This document shows, one piece after another, positions 1 to 8,546 of a stretch of DNA of 64,000 nucleotides. The stretch spans positions 21,027 to 85,026 of the forward strand of contig NZ_CANMKV010000021.1 of NCBI RefSeq assembly GCF_947498635.1, in the 5' to 3' direction. The DNA comes from an uncultured Microbulbifer sp. Its GTDB lineage: Bacteria; Pseudomonadota; Gammaproteobacteria; Pseudomonadales; Cellvibrionaceae. Under the pieces are notes generated by a model that saw only the letters and a program-made list of their open reading frames with translations, did no database searches and was not told the DNA's origin. A program made the translations under genes and the position numbers. Each line of letters starts with the position of its first letter. Position 1 is the stretch's first letter.

Positions 1-1
1 C

Positions 2-1174
2 CAGCTCGGTCGCTGGAAGCGCCTCAAGGAAAAAAATCCCGAACTGGTGATTGGCGTCGGCGGCTGTGTCGCCAGCCAGGAAGGCGAAGCCATCGCCAAG
101 CGCGCCCCCCATGTAGACCTGATCTTTGGCCCGCAAACCCTACACCGCTTGCCGGAAATGATGGAAACCAAAGAGCAGAAAAACGGCGTTGTAATCGTCG
201 ATATCAGCTTCCCTGAGATCGAGAAATTCGACCGCCTGCCCCAGCCAGAAGCCGATGGTGTCTCAGCCTTTGTCTCTATTATGGAAGGCTGCTCCAAATA
301 CTGCACATTCTGCGTGGTTCCCTACACCCGCGGTGAAGAGGTAAGCCGGCCGGTCGCCGATGTACTGGAAGAAGTCGCACATTTGGCCGAGCAGGGTGTG
401 CGGGAAGTGAACCTGCTGGGCCAAAACGTCAACGCCTACCGAGCTGCCGGCGAAGACGGCCAGGAAGTGGATTTCGCCGAGCTGATCACCTACGTGGCGG
501 CGATTGATGGTATCGACCGCATCCGCTATACCACATCACACCCGGTCGAGTTCTCCGATGCACTGATCGACGTGTACGCACAGGTACCAGAACTGGTCAG
601 CCACCTTCACCTGCCGGTGCAAAGCGGCTCCGACCGTATTTTGATGGCTATGAAGCGTGGCCACACAGCGCTGGAATACAAATCGAAAATCCGCCGTCTG
701 AAAAATATTCGTCCGGATATCTGCCTATCCTCAGATTTTATCGTGGGCTTCCCCGGTGAAACCGACAGAGATTTTGAAGCCACCATGAACCTGATTCAGG
801 ACGTGGGCTTTGACCTCTCCTTCAGTTTTATTTACTCACCACGCCCGGGAACCCCTGCTGCCGACCTGCCCGACGATACCCCGGAAGAGGTTAAGAAAAA
901 GCGCCTGAAATTACTGCAAAATCGCATCAACCAACAGGCTCAGGCTATAGCCAGACATATGGTGGGCAATACCGAGCGGGTACTTGTAAGCGGAGTTTCC
1001 AAGAAAGATCCGGGCCAGTTACAAGGGCGCACGGAAAACAACCGAGTAGTCAACTTCCGTGCCGACGACTTGGCCCTGATTGGTAAGTTTGCCGATGTAC
1101 TGATCGAAGAAGCCCTGCCCAATTCCCTGCGCGGTACCCTAATCACTTCTGAGTTGGAAGAGGACCTGCTCTAA
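2..1174 (+). CDS. miaB: tRNA-2-methylthio-N6-dimethylallyladenosine synthase MiaB (5' end outside window)
   Basis: This is a radical-SAM methylthiotransferase that adds the 2-methylthio group to isopentenylated A37 of tRNAs reading UNN codons. The reading frame is already open at base 2, and its first residues ([13 protein letters not shown]) match the E. coli protein near residue 62, so about 60 residues, including most of the N-terminal UPF0004 cluster, lie outside the window. The remaining N-terminal motif [11 protein letters not shown] carries one cluster cysteine. The radical-SAM triad C-x3-C-x2-C is seen in [16 protein letters not shown], and the C-terminal TRAM region runs to the stop. 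It is first in the usual miaB-ybeZ-ybeY-ybeX-lnt order. Identification is secure; only the start is missing. Confidence 0.97.
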   Translation, partial: QLGRWKRLKEKNPELVIGVGGCVASQEGEAIAKRAPHVDLIFGPQTLHRLPEMMETKEQKNGVVIVDISFPEIEKFDRLPQPEADGVSAFVSIMEGCSKYCTFCVVPYTRGEEVSRPVADVLEEVAHLAEQGVREVNLLGQNVNAYRAAGEDGQEVDFAELITYVAAIDGIDRIRYTTSHPVEFSDALIDVYAQVPELVSHLHLPVQSGSDRILMAMKRGHTALEYKSKIRRLKNIRPDICLSSDFIVGFPGETDRDFEATMNLIQDVGFDLSFSFIYSPRPGTPAADLPDDTPEEVKKKRLKLLQNRINQQAQAIARHMVGNTERVLVSGVSKKDPGQLQGRTENNRVVNFRADDLALIGKFADVLIEEALPNSLRGTLITSELEEDLL

Positions 1175-1196
1175 GGTTCTCTCAATCCCCACATCC

Positions 1197-1229
1197 CGGC
1201 AAGGTGTGCTTAAAAACCACTCCTTGCCG
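1197..1229. terminator. Hairpin between miaB and ybeZ
   Basis: An 8-bp stem CGGCAAGG / CCTTGCCG is extended by three pairs after one mismatch, around a short A-rich loop. It begins 22 bases after the miaB stop. No T-run follows, so it may be a processing or attenuation hairpin rather than a strong intrinsic terminator. Confidence 0.4.
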
Positions 1230-1366
1230 CCAAAATAGCCTAACAGCACCGCTGAAATTACAAGCTGTAATTAAAATCGGGTAAAGTTAGAACCTATTGG
1301 TAAGATCCAAGGCTTTCCTATCCAGGGAAAATGGGTATACCCTAGCAATGAACACTACAAATTAAG

Positions 1367-2410
1367 GTGCCGGAAACCAGTTTGGAAACTCAAGCTCTCG
1401 CTCACAGTATCACTCTCGAGCCCAATGACGCTCGACGCCTCGCCAACCTCTGCGGTCAGTTCGACCAGCATTTGCGCCAAATAGAACAGCGACTGGGTAT
1501 TGAAATCCGTAATCGGGGCAACCAGTTCGCCGTCTACGGCGACCCGAAAACGGCCAAGGCTGCCTGTGAGTTGCTGAGCGCCCTCTACAAGGAGACCGGC
1601 ACCCGCGATGACCTGACGCCCGATGAGATCCATTTGGCTCTACAACAGGCAGGCGTAGAGGAATTGCTCCGCAAGGGTGAAGGGGGCGAATCCACAGAAG
1701 CCGACCAAGTGGTATTGATTCGCACCAAAAAGTGTTCTGTACGCCCGCGTGGTTTAAACCAACGCAAGTACGTGCATGCGGTACAGAGCAACGATATCAA
1801 TTTCGGTATAGGCCCCGCCGGTACCGGCAAAACCTATCTGGCGGTCGCCTGTGCAGTCGAGTCCCTACTTAAAGACCAGGTGGAACGCATTCTGTTGGTG
1901 CGCCCTGCGGTGGAAGCCGGTGAAAAACTCGGCTTTCTCCCCGGTGACCTAAGCCAAAAAGTAGACCCCTACTTACGCCCACTCTACGACGCCCTCTACG
2001 AGATGCTGGGCTTTGAGACGGTCGGTAAGCTGATAGAACGCAACGTGATCGAAGTAGCTCCTCTGGCCTACATGCGCGGGCGTACACTCAATAACGCTTT
2101 TGTGATTCTCGATGAGAGCCAGAACACCACCCGCGAACAGATGAAAATGTTTCTGACCCGAATTGGTTTCGGCTCCACGGCGGTGATCACCGGAGATCCG
2201 AGCCAGGTGGACCTGCCACGCGGGCAGGCCTCGGGCCTGCGCCACTCCGTGGAAGTACTCAACAAGGTCAACGGTATCAGCTTTACCCATTTCAGCGCCA
2301 AGGATGTGGTCCGCCACCCTCTCGTACAGCGCATCGTGGAAGCCTACGATATCCACGAGGCGGAACGGGATGCCAACATCAGTAACAAAGCCGATGAGAA
2401 CGCCGCCTGA
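1367..2410 (+). CDS. ybeZ: PhoH-like ATPase YbeZ
   Basis: This cytoplasmic P-loop ATPase of the PhoH family works with YbeY in RNA metabolism in other gammaproteobacteria. The Walker A motif GPAGTGKT lies at residues 149-156 and the Walker B-like FVILDESQN follows about 90 residues later. The first ~100 residues form the KH-like N-terminal extension typical of YbeZ ([17 protein letters not shown]). The length of 347 residues is normal. The start is a GTG directly preceded by a six-codon ATG mini-ORF (1348-1365) that ends one base before it; no better in-frame ATG exists. The stop is followed 17 bases later by ybeY, so the two are surely co-transcribed. Confidence 0.95.
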   Translation: MPETSLETQALAHSITLEPNDARRLANLCGQFDQHLRQIEQRLGIEIRNRGNQFAVYGDPKTAKAACELLSALYKETGTRDDLTPDEIHLALQQAGVEELLRKGEGGESTEADQVVLIRTKKCSVRPRGLNQRKYVHAVQSNDINFGIGPAGTGKTYLAVACAVESLLKDQVERILLVRPAVEAGEKLGFLPGDLSQKVDPYLRPLYDALYEMLGFETVGKLIERNVIEVAPLAYMRGRTLNNAFVILDESQNTTREQMKMFLTRIGFGSTAVITGDPSQVDLPRGQASGLRHSVEVLNKVNGISFTHFSAKDVVRHPLVQRIVEAYDIHEAERDANISNKADENAA

Positions 2411-2427
2411 GGTCCCCCCGCATAGTT

Positions 2428-2898
2428 ATGATTGACTTGACCCTCGATGTGCAGCGGGCGAGCCGCTGCAGTAGCCTCCCCCCCGATGAAAAGATCCGCA
2501 CATGGGTAATTAGCGCCCTTTCCAGCCAACGTGAAGAAGCCGAATTAGCGGTGCGTATCGTCGATGAAGATGAGAGCCGACAGCTCAACGCCCAGTACCG
2601 GGGCAAAGACAAACCCACCAACGTTTTGTCTTTCCACACAGACTTCCCCGCGGAGCTGAATCTACCCCTGCTGGGAGACTTGGTCATCTGCGCACCGGTT
2701 GTTGAGATAGAAGCGAAACAACAGGGCAAATCATCCGAAGCACACTGGGCACATATGCTGGTCCATGGCACACTGCACCTTCTGGGTTATGACCACATCG
2801 AAGATAGCGATGCGGAAATCATGGAAAAGCTGGAGACAAGCCTGATGGCTCAACTCGGCTTTGCCGATCCCTACACGCCTCTCGATGAGGCGGGGTGA
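2428..2898 (+). CDS. ybeY: Endoribonuclease YbeY (rRNA maturation factor)
   Basis: This zinc-dependent single-strand endoribonuclease acts in 16S rRNA 3'-end maturation and in 70S ribosome quality control. The zinc-binding signature [11 protein letters not shown] has its three histidines at residues 113, 117 and 123. The conserved [10 protein letters not shown] segment lies near residue 65. The length of 156 residues is typical. It lies between ybeZ (17-base gap) and ybeX (72-base gap), the usual order for this operon. Confidence 0.97.
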   Translation: MIDLTLDVQRASRCSSLPPDEKIRTWVISALSSQREEAELAVRIVDEDESRQLNAQYRGKDKPTNVLSFHTDFPAELNLPLLGDLVICAPVVEIEAKQQGKSSEAHWAHMLVHGTLHLLGYDHIEDSDAEIMEKLETSLMAQLGFADPYTPLDEAG

Positions 2899-2970
2899 TG
2901 GCCCCCGGCCGAGATGAAAGTGACCCATTAACGATTCCTGAATTGACAACAGACGAGAGATACCCGGAGC

Positions 2971-3864
2971 ATGGCCACTTCCATGACCACAGACGAGCCC
3001 CCAAGTAGCCACTCTTCCAGCAAGCCCCGGTCGAGTGAAAAAAACTGGCTGGAAAGACTGTTTGGCGCATTTTCCGCCGAACCCAAGTCCCGTGATGAAT
3101 TGCTGGATATCATCAAGGATGCTGCTGAAAACCAGCTGGTCGACGCCGAGGCACTGTCCATTATTGAAGGCGCCCTGGATGTATCCAGCCAGCAAGTTCG
3201 GGAGATTATGATCCCCCGCTCGCAGATGGTGGTTGTGGGTCTGCAGGACAAGCCCGAAACGTTTCTCCCCAAAATTATCGAATCTGGTCACTCCCGCTTC
3301 CCCGTGGTTGGCGAGAGCATTGACGATATTCGCGGAATACTGCTGGCTAAAGACCTATTACCTCTGCTCCTCAAAGGTGTCGGCGAATTCCAGCTCGAAG
3401 ACATCATTCGCCCGGCCAATATCATCCCCGAAAGCAAGCGCCTGAATATTCTCCTGCGGGAATTTCGTGAAAATCGCTACCATATGGCCGTTGTTATCGA
3501 CGAGTATGGCGGTGTATCTGGCGTGGTCACCATTGAAGATATCCTCGAAGAAATCGTTGGCGAAATCGAAGATGAAACCGATGAGGAAGAAGCGGATAGT
3601 TTTATTCGTCGCGTGGGCGAGAATGACTATATCGTCAAGGCCCTGACCCCCATCGAAGAGTTCAACGAATTTTTTGATTGCACGTTCAGCGATGAAGAAT
3701 TCGACACGGTTGGTGGTCTGATTATGCAATCTTTCGGCCACCTGCCTGGCCGAGATGAAGTCACCCGCCTAGGCGACTTCCTATTCCGGGTGCTCTACGC
3801 GGACAGCCGGCAGATCCACCTGCTTCGCGTTGCCCATATGCGCAAGCCGCCCGATGAGGATTAA
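2971..3864 (+). CDS. ybeX: CorC/YbeX-type CBS-domain protein
   Basis: This cytoplasmic protein has two CBS domains (about residues 70-190), including the motif VVIDEYGGVSGVVTIEDILEEIVG, here broken by position: it spans roughly residues 172-195. A CorC/HlyC C-terminal domain follows, to about residue 285. The family is linked to magnesium or cobalt efflux and, in E. coli, to ribosome metabolism. No membrane segment is visible, which fits YbeX rather than the larger membrane-bound YfjD type. The first ~35 residues are Ser/Pro-rich and probably disordered. The length of 297 residues matches the E. coli protein (292). It is followed by lnt after 85 bases, as in E. coli. Confidence 0.93.
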   Translation: MATSMTTDEPPSSHSSSKPRSSEKNWLERLFGAFSAEPKSRDELLDIIKDAAENQLVDAEALSIIEGALDVSSQQVREIMIPRSQMVVVGLQDKPETFLPKIIESGHSRFPVVGESIDDIRGILLAKDLLPLLLKGVGEFQLEDIIRPANIIPESKRLNILLREFRENRYHMAVVIDEYGGVSGVVTIEDILEEIVGEIEDETDEEEADSFIRRVGENDYIVKALTPIEEFNEFFDCTFSDEEFDTVGGLIMQSFGHLPGRDEVTRLGDFLFRVLYADSRQIHLLRVAHMRKPPDED

Positions 3865-3949
3865 GCGGTATGCCCCCTGGGCGACACTGGTCAAAACTCT
3901 TCGGGGTTGAGAGCTCGGCGGCACTGGCGGCTATCGATTAAGCGAGTCT

Positions 3950-5515
3950 ATGCGAAGAATACTATTACCCCTCGCCGGCGCTAGTGCCGGCGGGCTGATG
4001 ACATTGTCCCTCGCCCCCTTTAACTACTGGGTGTGCGGCCTCCTGTCCCTGACCCTGCTGGCGTGGTTATTCCTGTTCGCCGCCCGCGGCACCCCGCTGC
4101 GCGGGCGCAACGCCCTCTGGTTGGCTTTTTGCTATGGATTCGGCCTGTATGCCACAGGTGGCTCCTGGGTCTATGTTTCCATCACGAACTTTGGCAATTC
4201 CTCGCCCGCCCTAGGGCTCGCCCTCACCGGGGGATTTGTCGCCTTGATGGCAGCGCTTTTGGCCGCGCCTTTTTATTTTCTCGGCCGCTTCACTGCCAAC
4301 AAATTCAGTTTTGCCCTGGCCTTTGCCGCCCTCTGGTTTATCAGCGAGTGGTTCCGCAGCTGGATGTTCACAGGATTCCCCTGGTTATTCGCCGGCTACG
4401 CCCACCTGGAAACCTGGTTGTCCGGCTGGGCGCCGGTGCTGAGTGTCTATGGAATCGGCTTGCTACTGGCCCTCTCCGGGGCAGTATTGGCGCTGGCTGC
4501 CAGTGGCCGCCTGGCCCCCCTCAAGCAACCCGCCCATGTCGCACTGATTAGCGCGGCGCTTCTCCCCTGGCCTCTCGGGGCTGCTCTCTCCAAGATCCAG
4601 TGGACCCAGGCCGAAGGTGGCTTAATCACAGTGGGGTTAGTACAGGCGAACATCCCGCAGGAAAAAAAGTGGCTCCCAGAATTTCGCGGGGAGACCATCA
4701 GTCGCTACCAAGAGGGCTCCCTCGCCCTGAGTGAGCAGGATGTAGATGTGATTATCTGGCCGGAGGCAGCACTCCCCATGCTGTACGGTCAGGCGCCAAA
4801 CCTAATGCAGGCCCTGCAGCGCAATGCGGAAAAAACCGGGATCGATCTGATCAGCGGTATTCTTTACGACACACGCAGCCCAGAAAGCGGCGCCAAGAAA
4901 GTACACAATTCCGCAGCCGTTTTTGGCCGCAGCCCCAGTGTTTACCACAAACGTCACTTGGTGCCTTTTGGCGAGTATGTCCCCCTGGAGGACTTCATCA
5001 GGGGGACCATTGAATTCTTTAACCTGCCCACCTCCTTTATCCGTTCCGGCCCCGATCAACAGGGCCCACTCAATGCGGGAAAGGCCAGTTGGGCCCCCCT
5101 TATCTGCTATGAAATTGTCTATCCTCGACTGGTAGCCGATAGCGCCCTCTCAGCCCAGGTACTCCTCACCATCAGTAACGATGCCTGGTTTGGCGACTCC
5201 ATAGGGCCATTGCAACATATGCAGATGGCGCAGATGCGCGCGCTGGAAACAGGGCGCTACCTAGTACGCGGCACCAATACCGGTGTGAGTGCCATCGTTG
5301 ACCCCCACGGAAGCATCCTCAAACAGCTGCCGCAGTTTGAGCAGGCCAATATGACCGGCGATATTCGTGCAATGCGCGGCTCCACCCCCTTTATGCTCGC
5401 CGGCATATCCACAGTTTTTACGCTGGCCATACCAATGCTGGTACTGGCAATGCTGCTGCAGCGCCGGCGGTCCGATAAGGTCAAAAAACCTCTCACCGGC
5501 GGAGTAGCCGAATAA
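3950..5515 (+). CDS. lnt: Apolipoprotein N-acyltransferase Lnt
   Basis: This inner-membrane enzyme adds the third acyl chain to the N-terminal cysteine of lipoproteins. The N-terminal ~210 residues form several membrane segments. The periplasmic nitrilase-like domain carries the catalytic triad: Glu in IIWPEAALPM (about residue 270), Lys in VYHKRHLVPFGEYVP, and Cys in PLICYEIVYPRL. A final membrane segment precedes the basic C-terminus. The length of 521 residues is close to the E. coli enzyme (512). It ends the miaB-to-lnt block. The lipoproteins in this window (LptE, CsgG and the DUF2799 protein) would be among its substrates. Confidence 0.97.
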   Translation: MRRILLPLAGASAGGLMTLSLAPFNYWVCGLLSLTLLAWLFLFAARGTPLRGRNALWLAFCYGFGLYATGGSWVYVSITNFGNSSPALGLALTGGFVALMAALLAAPFYFLGRFTANKFSFALAFAALWFISEWFRSWMFTGFPWLFAGYAHLETWLSGWAPVLSVYGIGLLLALSGAVLALAASGRLAPLKQPAHVALISAALLPWPLGAALSKIQWTQAEGGLITVGLVQANIPQEKKWLPEFRGETISRYQEGSLALSEQDVDVIIWPEAALPMLYGQAPNLMQALQRNAEKTGIDLISGILYDTRSPESGAKKVHNSAAVFGRSPSVYHKRHLVPFGEYVPLEDFIRGTIEFFNLPTSFIRSGPDQQGPLNAGKASWAPLICYEIVYPRLVADSALSAQVLLTISNDAWFGDSIGPLQHMQMAQMRALETGRYLVRGTNTGVSAIVDPHGSILKQLPQFEQANMTGDIRAMRGSTPFMLAGISTVFTLAIPMLVLAMLLQRRRSDKVKKPLTGGVAE

Positions 5516-5540
5516 TAGCCCCCGTCACAACCCTTGCTCT

Positions 5541-5578
5541 AGCAGGCGGTCGGGGCCCCGCCCCTGGGGATGCCTGCT
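5541..5578. terminator. GC-rich inverted repeat after lnt
   Basis: The arms AGCAGGC (5541-5547) and GCCTGCT (5572-5578) enclose a second GC-rich palindrome, CGGGGCCCCG. It starts 25 bases after the lnt stop. The fold should be very stable, but no T-run follows, so terminator function is inferred from position. Confidence 0.4.
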
Positions 5579-5626
5579 ATGCTGCAAGCAATTTACCAGT
5601 GAAATTTTGGCGGGGATGCCCAGTCT

Positions 5627-6544
5627 ATGCATTGCTTAATCAGTGGTGGCACCGGCCTGATCGGTAGACTTTTTTGCCAGCGCTGGCTTGCCCGCGGCGA
5701 CACGCTCACCGTATTGAGCCGCCAGCCGGACAAAGTTCGCAGGCTCTGTGGAGAGTCGGCCAAGGCCTGTGGTACACCCGAAGAGGTTCAAGAACGGGTG
5801 GATGTTGTAGTCAACCTGGCCGGTGAACCCATATCCAGCCGTTGGACTGAGAAACGCCGCGCCGAAATTCGTAACTCCCGCCTAAACACCACCGAAAGAT
5901 TAGTGCGCTGGACCCTCGCCCAGCGAGAACGGCCAGACTACTTCCTGTCGGGGTCCGCTATCGGCTACTACGGGGACCGCGGAGGGGAATTACTGAGGGA
6001 GGACAGTTCTCCTGGCGGCGGGTTTTCCGCTCAACTCTGCCGCGACTGGGAAGCAGCCACACAGCCCCTGCAGAGAGCAGGCATGTGTGTTGGGACAATT
6101 CGCACAGCAGTAGTGCTATCCACCCGCGGCGGTGCACTGCCAAAAATGTTGCCTGCTTTCCGCCTGGGCCTGGGGGGACCGATGGGCTCCGGTGAGCACT
6201 GGATGAGCTGGGTTCATGAGGAGGATGAGGTTGGTCTGATACTTCATGCAATCGACAAGCGACTTTGCGTACCTTTTAATGCCAGTGCACCCGAAGCCGT
6301 CACCAACAACAGTTTCAGTCGCCTATTAGCCAAACAGCTACACCGCCCCTCTTTGTTTCGCTCACCCGCCTGGTTGCTCAAAACCCTGTTCGGACAGATG
6401 GCGGAAGAACTACTCCTGGCCAGCGAGCGGGTGGAGCCTCGTGCCGCTCTGGATAGTGGCTACAGCTTTCAGTTCCCCACCCTGGAGCAGGCTCTTGCAG
6501 ACCTGCTCAATCAAAATAGCGCTACCAATAAGGCCCGCGCCTAG
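5627..6544 (+). CDS. TIGR01777-family epimerase (YfcH/SDR39U1-like)
   Basis: This is an NAD(P)-binding extended SDR-like protein of the TIGR01777 family; the physiological substrate of the family is not established. The nucleotide-binding motif GGTGLIG lies at residues 8-14. Family motifs NLAGEPIS, SGSAIGYYGDRG and MSWVHEEDEVGLI are all visible, and a C-terminal DUF1731-type segment ends the protein. The length of 305 residues is normal. The ATG start is preceded by GGCGGGGATG at a usable distance. It stands alone on this strand and converges with the next gene. Confidence 0.9.
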   Translation: MHCLISGGTGLIGRLFCQRWLARGDTLTVLSRQPDKVRRLCGESAKACGTPEEVQERVDVVVNLAGEPISSRWTEKRRAEIRNSRLNTTERLVRWTLAQRERPDYFLSGSAIGYYGDRGGELLREDSSPGGGFSAQLCRDWEAATQPLQRAGMCVGTIRTAVVLSTRGGALPKMLPAFRLGLGGPMGSGEHWMSWVHEEDEVGLILHAIDKRLCVPFNASAPEAVTNNSFSRLLAKQLHRPSLFRSPAWLLKTLFGQMAEELLLASERVEPRAALDSGYSFQFPTLEQALADLLNQNSATNKARA

Positions 6545-6574
6545 CGTATACCGCGTTGAAAACAGTCTCTTAAA

Positions 6575-6988
6575 TCAAGCGGCAACAACGCTGCTTTCCA
6601 GAGCCTGGGTCAAATAGCGCCGGCTGGACTCACTGGTTACCAAGTCCCCGTGGCACCCCATGGGCGCAGAGCCAACCCACTGCGCATGCCAGCGATACCA
6701 CTGGGTTTCTTCGGCGCCAACTCGCAATTCAATAAATTCTACTATCGATGGATCCAGACGGAATTCTCGGACAATTTGCCCGGCAAAGGTCTCGAAGTTT
6801 TTATTCAACTGAGCTCCACTCTCAAGCCCAGCACAGAGGAAAAACAGGATTCGTCCATCCTGATCCACGCGCTTGTAGCCAATCCATACCGCCCGGTTTA
6901 GTCGGTTGTGCAGCTGGATGGGAGCAAAGTTAGCCGGGATGCCCTTTGGCATAAGGTTATCTCGCTTATTGTTATGATTGTTATCCAC
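6575..6988 (-). CDS. Conserved-looking small protein of unknown function
   Basis: I do not recognise this 137-residue protein. It has no signal peptide or membrane segment and is rich in aromatic residues (WYRWHAQWVG, IGYKRV). The composition and codon use look like a real soluble protein. The chosen start is a GTG with GGAG eight bases upstream; an ATG twelve codons later (MPKGIPANFAP) is an alternative but has a poorer ribosome site. It converges with the epimerase gene and lies 162 bases downstream of the DUF218 gene on the same strand. Confidence 0.6.
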   Translation of the reverse strand: MDNNHNNKRDNLMPKGIPANFAPIQLHNRLNRAVWIGYKRVDQDGRILFFLCAGLESGAQLNKNFETFAGQIVREFRLDPSIVEFIELRVGAEETQWYRWHAQWVGSAPMGCHGDLVTSESSRRYLTQALESSVVAA

Positions 6989-7150
6989 AGTCGCTACTCC
7001 ATTCTAAAAAGTGATCAGCGGGTTGACCCTGTGGCGCCAGTCGACCATTTAGCTCGGTGCAACCAGTCTGCTAAGACCTGCGGTACAAGGCGCGTCGCCT
7101 ATTCCTTCATACACGATAAGTCTCAGAGATTCCCTCACTACAAAAGTTCC

Positions 7151-7918
7151 TCAACATCTGCCAGCCTCCGGCAGTGGCCTCAGTTGATACCAAGCTTGTG
7201 CCAACAGCTCTCTCCAATAGATCTGTGTGCACAATAGAGCCGCCGCACTGGGTATCCATCGCCGAACCCCATCCCGAGCCCTAGGTAGCAATTCGGACAC
7301 ACTTCCCACCGGTAGGGGTTGAACCTGTAGGCCGGCGCGGGTAAAAACCGCTGCAGCCCTGGACATGTGCCACCAGTGGGTGGCGAGCACAATACTTTCA
7401 ACACCTGAGCTACGCAATATTTCCGCACTGTTTACGGCATTCTCTGCAGTAGTGCGACTGCAATCATCGCGCCAACTCACCGGGCGAGACAACTCAGATT
7501 CGAGTAAATCCACCATTAACTGTGCTTCGGTCGCACGCTTGTTCGGATGGACTCGTCCACCGGAAACCAGGATCGGCATTCCTTCAGGCGCATTCTGAAC
7601 CGCCCAAAGAACCCGCTCCAGGCTGGGAGCAGATAAGCGCTCACTTCCAGACTCACCGTCCCTATAGCTCCCGCCCCCGAGAATTACAACGGCCTGCGGG
7701 GCTGGAGCCCTGGCAGGAAGATCCGGCACAGTTCCCAAGCATTTGCCAAGCCAACCAGAAAAGGCCGGCGTGCCGCTGAGCCAAAGTAAAGTAAAAGAGA
7801 AAATCGCAAGGGGCAAAGACACCCTCTCCAAGAGGGAGCCCACAGGCAAAAAACGTATTAAGAATGCCACAAGCAGACCCAACATAGGTGCCAAAGGCGG
7901 AATCAGCAGATTCACCAT
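7151..7918 (-). CDS. DUF218 / YdcF-ElyC-SanA family membrane protein
   Basis: This 255-residue inner-membrane protein has two N-terminal hydrophobic segments followed by a DUF218 domain, marked by AVVILGGGSYRDG, ILVSGGR, SRTTAENA and VLATHWWHMSRA. Relatives such as ElyC and SanA act in envelope biogenesis and peptidoglycan or lipid-carrier balance. I chose the ATG at 7918 (MVNLLIPPL), which lies 18 bases after the stop of the upstream DUF1451 gene. The longer frame starting at 8047 would overlap that gene by more than 100 bases with no membrane-like sequence. A TTG overlapping the upstream stop is a third option. Confidence 0.82.
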   Translation of the reverse strand: MVNLLIPPLAPMLGLLVAFLIRFLPVGSLLERVSLPLAIFSFTLLWLSGTPAFSGWLGKCLGTVPDLPARAPAPQAVVILGGGSYRDGESGSERLSAPSLERVLWAVQNAPEGMPILVSGGRVHPNKRATEAQLMVDLLESELSRPVSWRDDCSRTTAENAVNSAEILRSSGVESIVLATHWWHMSRAAAVFTRAGLQVQPLPVGSVSELLPRARDGVRRWIPSAAALLCTQIYWRELLAQAWYQLRPLPEAGRC

Positions 7919-7935
7919 TGCCCTGGGGAGCTCGA

Positions 7936-8385
7936 TCAATACTCTAAACCGCCCTCTATCTGCCTGAAACAGCCATAGCCACAGCGATGGCAGGGAGTAA
8001 CTTGGCTTTTCTCCGGTGGCTGGGCGCGATAGCCACACCCGAGGCACTGCAACTCCTCACCGGCACCTACCGTCTCGCCAGCCAGAGCCCAGGGCTTACC
8101 CTCGCGGATACAGCGCATCAGATTTGGCCAAGCGGTTTCTGTGGGGTCCGCTGCATTTAGTAGCCAGTCCCCTCCACGCGCCTCCAAAGTGCGCAATTCC
8201 CCGCCCAGGCCCCGCACATAATCCTTCGCGCGGTGCAGGTCATCCTTCAGCCAAGCACGAAGAAAGGCGACTTTATTGGCGGTAAGGTTCTCAACCGCCA
8301 GCTCTCCCTCGATTAAATCTTCCAGGTCTTCACGAAACTCATCGGCCAGATCGTCCTTCGGCGGTAACTTCGGTTCCTTCGTCAC
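7936..8385 (-). CDS. DUF1451 zinc-ribbon protein (YbeL-like)
   Basis: This 149-residue cytoplasmic protein has a helical, acidic and lysine-rich N-terminal half and a C-terminal zinc ribbon with two C-x2-C knuckles (CLGCGY and CHRCGY). This pattern matches the DUF1451 family that includes E. coli YbeL, whose function is unknown. In E. coli ybeL also lies in the same chromosomal neighbourhood as leuS, which supports the assignment. It diverges from leuS across 161 bases and is co-oriented with the DUF218 gene. Confidence 0.82.
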   Translation of the reverse strand: MTKEPKLPPKDDLADEFREDLEDLIEGELAVENLTANKVAFLRAWLKDDLHRAKDYVRGLGGELRTLEARGGDWLLNAADPTETAWPNLMRCIREGKPWALAGETVGAGEELQCLGCGYRAQPPEKSQVTPCHRCGYGCFRQIEGGLEY

Positions 8386-8546
8386 GGTATCCCTCCTATA
8401 ATCTCGCGTTTACGCATCCTAAATAGATGCTTCGGGGAAATCCTTGATCACGATCAATTCTTTGCTTGTAGATCTCAGGCCGCCCCCACCAGAACACCCA
8501 AGGGTTCCCCCGCAAATTTTGATCACAGAGTATAGGTCCCCAATCG

